A DNA stretch of 64,000 nucleotides from assembly GCA_029227035.1 (NCBI GenBank), contig JAQXZD010000099.1, forward strand, positions 39,269-103,268, written 5' to 3'. Origin of the DNA: Lachnospiraceae bacterium (lineage in GTDB: Bacteria; Bacillota; Clostridia; Lachnospirales; Lachnospiraceae). Shown piece after piece: positions 62,501 to 64,000 of the stretch; the first letter of the stretch is position 1; each line of letters starts with the position of its first letter. The translations under genes and the position numbers were made by a program. The notes under the pieces are model-generated. The model was not told the DNA's origin and searched no databases. It saw nothing but the letters and a program-made list of their open reading frames with translations.

Positions 62501-63767
62501 TATCCAGGATACAGTCTACTTTCGGATCAAAAAAGGCGGCAGCATAGTAATGTGCGACTGTTTCAACCTCGCCGTCATCCAGCATCAGGGCAGCCTTCAG
62601 GAGAGCTTCGCCGTATCCGGTGGAGCAGGAATGGACAATGTGTGCCTTTTCCGGAAGAAGGGAGTAAATCTCCTGAATGGAACGGATTGCCGTGGCAAGC
62701 GGGCTTCCGTTGTTATTGTCATAAAAAGAATATAAAAGGTCACCCTCTTCACTCACCAGCGCAACTTTTGTGGTGGTGGAACCGGCATCAATTCCAAGAT
62801 AGCAGTTGCCCTCGTAGGTCTTCAAATCTGCAGTCCGGACATGATTGTTGCCGTGACGTTCACAGAAGGCATCATATGCTTCCTGATTCTCAAAGAGCGG
62901 CTCAAGACGGGCAACTTCAAATTCCATTTTGATACCGGAAGAGAGTCTGTCTATCAGTGATTTTAAGGTGGTCACGGAATCTTCCTTATAATTGAGGGCA
63001 GAACCGATTGCCGCGAAGAGATGGGAATTCTCCGGGGTAATCGCATGCTCATCATCCAGATTTAAGGTGCGGATGAAGGCCGATTTAAGCTCGGACAAAA
63101 AGTGGAGCGGTCCGCCCAGGAAAGCGACATGTCCGCGGATCGGTTTACCGCAGGCAAGTCCGCTGATGGTCTGGTTGACAACCGCCTGGAAGATGGAAGC
63201 CGCCAGATCCTCTCTGGTCGCACCTTCGTTAATCAGCGGCTGGATATCGGTTTTCGCAAAAACACCGCAGCGGGCAGCAATCGGGTAGATTGCCTTAAAA
63301 TCCTTGGCATATTCATTTAAACCGGAGGCATCTGTCTGAACCAGGGACGCCATCTGGTCGATAAAAGAGCCGGTACCTCCGGCGCAGATGCCGTTCATAC
63401 GCTGCTCGACATTACCGCCCTCGAAATAGATAATCTTTGCGTCCTCGCCGCCCAGCTCAATCGCAACGTCCGTCTGCGGTGCGTAGTGCTGGAGAGCCGT
63501 GGAGACGGAGATAACTTCCTGCACAAATGGAACATCCAGATGTTTGGCAAGAGTCAGTCCGCCGGAACCGGTAATCATAGGAGCCACGGAAAGATCTCCC
63601 AGTGCGTCATATGCCTTGCGGATTAAGGATTCCAAAGTCTCCTGAATATTGGCAAAATGCCGTTCGTAATCAGAAAAAAGAAGCTGATCCTGTCCGTCCA
63701 GTACCGCGATCTTTACAGTGGTAGAGCCAATGTCAATGCCCAGCTTATGAATTGATTTATTTTCCAT
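59520..63767 (-). CDS. 2-hydroxyacyl-CoA dehydratase activase fusion (BadF/BcrA ATPases, DUF2229, HgdB-like)
   Basis: This 1415-residue protein contains two ASKHA ATPase activase units: [17 protein letters not shown] near residue 9 and [19 protein letters not shown] near residue 325. Each has its cluster cysteine region, [13 protein letters not shown] near residue 128 and [16 protein letters not shown] near residue 446. A DUF2229 domain follows (about residues 660-900, [20 protein letters not shown]). The last 400 residues resemble the HgdB-type dehydratase subunit ([20 protein letters not shown] near residue 1055, [18 protein letters not shown]). In HgdC/HgdAB systems the activase drives an electron into the dehydratase by ATP hydrolysis. 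Fusions of this size are common in clostridia but their substrates are unknown. Confidence 0.9.
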   Translation of the reverse strand: MENKSIHKLGIDIGSTTVKIAVLDGQDQLLFSDYERHFANIQETLESLIRKAYDALGDLSVAPMITGSGGLTLAKHLDVPFVQEVISVSTALQHYAPQTDVAIELGGEDAKIIYFEGGNVEQRMNGICAGGTGSFIDQMASLVQTDASGLNEYAKDFKAIYPIAARCGVFAKTDIQPLINEGATREDLAASIFQAVVNQTISGLACGKPIRGHVAFLGGPLHFLSELKSAFIRTLNLDDEHAITPENSHLFAAIGSALNYKEDSVTTLKSLIDRLSSGIKMEFEVARLEPLFENQEAYDAFCERHGNNHVRTADLKTYEGNCYLGIDAGSTTTKVALVSEEGDLLYSFYDNNNGSPLATAIRSIQEIYSLLPEKAHIVHSCSTGYGEALLKAALMLDDGEVETVAHYYAAAFFDPKVDCILDIGGQDMKCIKIKNQTVDSVQLNEACSSGCGSFIETFAKSLNFSVQDFAKEALFAKHPIDLGTRCTVFMNSKVKQAQKEGASVADISSGLAYSVIKNALFKVIKLSDAKDLGENIVVQGGTFYNDAVLRSFEKIAGVHATRPDIAGIMGAFGAALIARERHEADYQTTMLTIDQINELTYTTKLARCQGCTNHCLLTINKFSDNRQYITGNRCERGLGKEKNKENIPNLFEYKNKRLFDYEPLSAAEATRGTVGLPRVLNMYENYPFWAVFFRKLGFRVVLSPQSTRKIYELGIDSIPSESECYPAKLAHGHIAWLIHQNVDFIFYPAIPYERNEFPDANNHYNCPIVTSYSENIKNNVDEITSGQMRFLNPFMAFTNEEVLSQQLVECFKDEFGIPESEVRDAVSEGWKELEVTRLEMQKKGEETLKYMEENGRRGIVLAGRPYHVDPEINHGIPELINSYGICVLTEDSVSHLGNLERPLIVMDQWMYHSRLYSAANFVKTRDDLDLIQLNSFGCGLDAVTTDCVSDILTGSDKIYTCLKIDEVNNLGAARIRIRSLLSAIRVKEKKHEKRVIKPANYERVLFTEEMRRNYSIICPQMSPIHFDLLLPAFRAAGYNLVIPDIPARECVDVGLKYVNNDACYPSLIVIGQIMSAVMSGDYDMTKTAILISQTGGGCRATNYIGFIRRALIKAGYPDVPVISINMVGLEKNPGFKITPSLIQHGLYALEFGDIFMRCLYRVRPYELVPGSANALHEKWKKRVMEFVGNTKILSHRKYKKMCREIIRDFDNLPMTDEKKPRVGVVGEILVKFLPAANNYIVDLLESEGAEAVVPDLTDFLLYCCYNQNFKAEKLGATAKSARINNMLIRFFEWLRKDARDELAKSKHFEPTAYIQDLAKQAEHIVSCGNQTGEGWFLTGEMLELIEQGATNIVCAQPFACLPNHIVGKGVIKEIRHEYPSANIVAIDYDPGASEVNQLNRIKLMLSTAQKNLKNS

Positions 63768-63806
63768 GATAAAGGTGACCTCCGTTCGTTATCATAAACA
63801 TACAAC

Positions 63807-63835
63807 ATTATACGACAACAGAATCTAAAAAACAA
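63807..63835 (-). promoter_or_regulatory. Promoter of the activase fusion gene
   Basis: On the minus strand TTGTTT (63835-63830), a 17-base spacer and a perfect TATAAT (63812-63807). A GGAGGT site precedes the ATG at 63767. Confidence 0.75.
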
Positions 63836-63948
63836 TGCGCGAAAAGATAAACATTTTATTAACTTAAACTTCCCACACCAAAAAGTGTGTTAGTACCTTG
63901 AAAACTTTATATTTTTGACCATAAAAAAGGCATATATCCATTCCTTTA

Positions 63949-63957
63949 TGGTATAAT
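63949..63957 (+). promoter_or_regulatory. Extended -10 promoter of the last gene
   Basis: TGGTATAAT (TGn plus TATAAT). An inverted repeat CCATAAA...TTTATGG (63919-63951) overlaps its upstream side and may be an operator. Confidence 0.55.
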
Positions 63958-63992
63958 TGAATCACCACAAAACAAATTACCGTAGGAGGATT

Positions 63993-64000
63993 ATGCCTGT
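63993..64000 (+). CDS. Start of a gene cut by the window edge
   Basis: ATG at 63993 follows AGGAGGA (63985-63991 area) and an extended -10 promoter. Only Met-Pro and part of the next codon are visible, so the product cannot be named. Confidence 0.6.

Overview
The window reads as the chromosome of an anaerobic, low-to-mid GC Firmicute, most likely a Lachnospiraceae-type gut clostridium. The evidence is a [FeFe]-hydrogenase maturation set (HydE, HydG, HydF with a TM1266-type regulator), AddAB instead of RecBCD, a CIRCE operator in front of htpG, T-box and ZTP-type leaders, a two-gene minimal Suf system, an agr-type peptide quorum-sensing locus and a large 2-hydroxyacyl-CoA dehydratase activase fusion. 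Nearly all genes have strong AGGAGG-type ribosome binding sites and many overlap by 4 bases. No rRNA, tRNA, transposase, phage gene or CRISPR array was seen.

Layout. 1-4.1 kb: an FtsA-like ATPase cut by the window edge, a WalJ-like metallo-hydrolase, an ACT protein and a PFL/DUF711 protein. 4.1-5.1 kb: a tandem palindromic repeat and an AT-rich, minus-strand type III toxin-antitoxin module (pseudoknot RNA, terminator, CptN/ToxN-like toxin). 5.3-7.4 kb: a ZTP riboswitch controlling the last two steps of purine synthesis, encoded as separate PurO-type and PurH-formyltransferase genes. 7.4-11.5 kb: an unassigned structured leader, then TM1266-hydE-hydG-hydF. 11.5-15 kb: a T-box leader (probable Asp specifier) before a CstA transporter, then an LrgA/LrgB pair. 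15-24 kb: addB-addA-maf, a small acidic protein and a PrsA-like lipoprotein. 24-31 kb: palindromic repeats, a PAP2 phosphatase, then minus-strand htpG and a two-gene phosphorelay (hybrid kinase plus double receiver).

31-35 kb is visibly AT-rich: a MerR regulator, a zinc-ribbon membrane protein and two DUF4230 proteins, closed by a second copy of a palindromic element. 35-44.6 kb: an ECF S component, a hotdog thioesterase, an sce7726-like nuclease, a DUF4422 glycosyltransferase, an unknown membrane protein, a SufC/SufB-like pair, a 2-isopropylmalate synthase fused to an AraC-type DNA-binding domain, and an FAD protein. 44.6-47.8 kb: an agrA-agrC-agrB-agrD locus followed by a LytTR-type promoter and a likely non-coding RNA. 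47.8-57 kb: an ABC exporter whose ATPase gene carries a frameshift, an SPFH protein with a tiny ribbon-helix-helix partner, an SLH protein and a MacA/MacB-like efflux set. 57-64 kb: an MTAN-like protein, an SPL-like radical SAM protein, an SDR enzyme, the 1415-residue activase fusion on the minus strand, and the start of one more gene.

The points most worth following up are the type III toxin-antitoxin RNA with two diverged but covarying pseudoknots, the RNA behind the agr locus, the structured leader of the hydrogenase-maturation operon, the LeuA-AraC fusion, and two families of long palindromic repeats.
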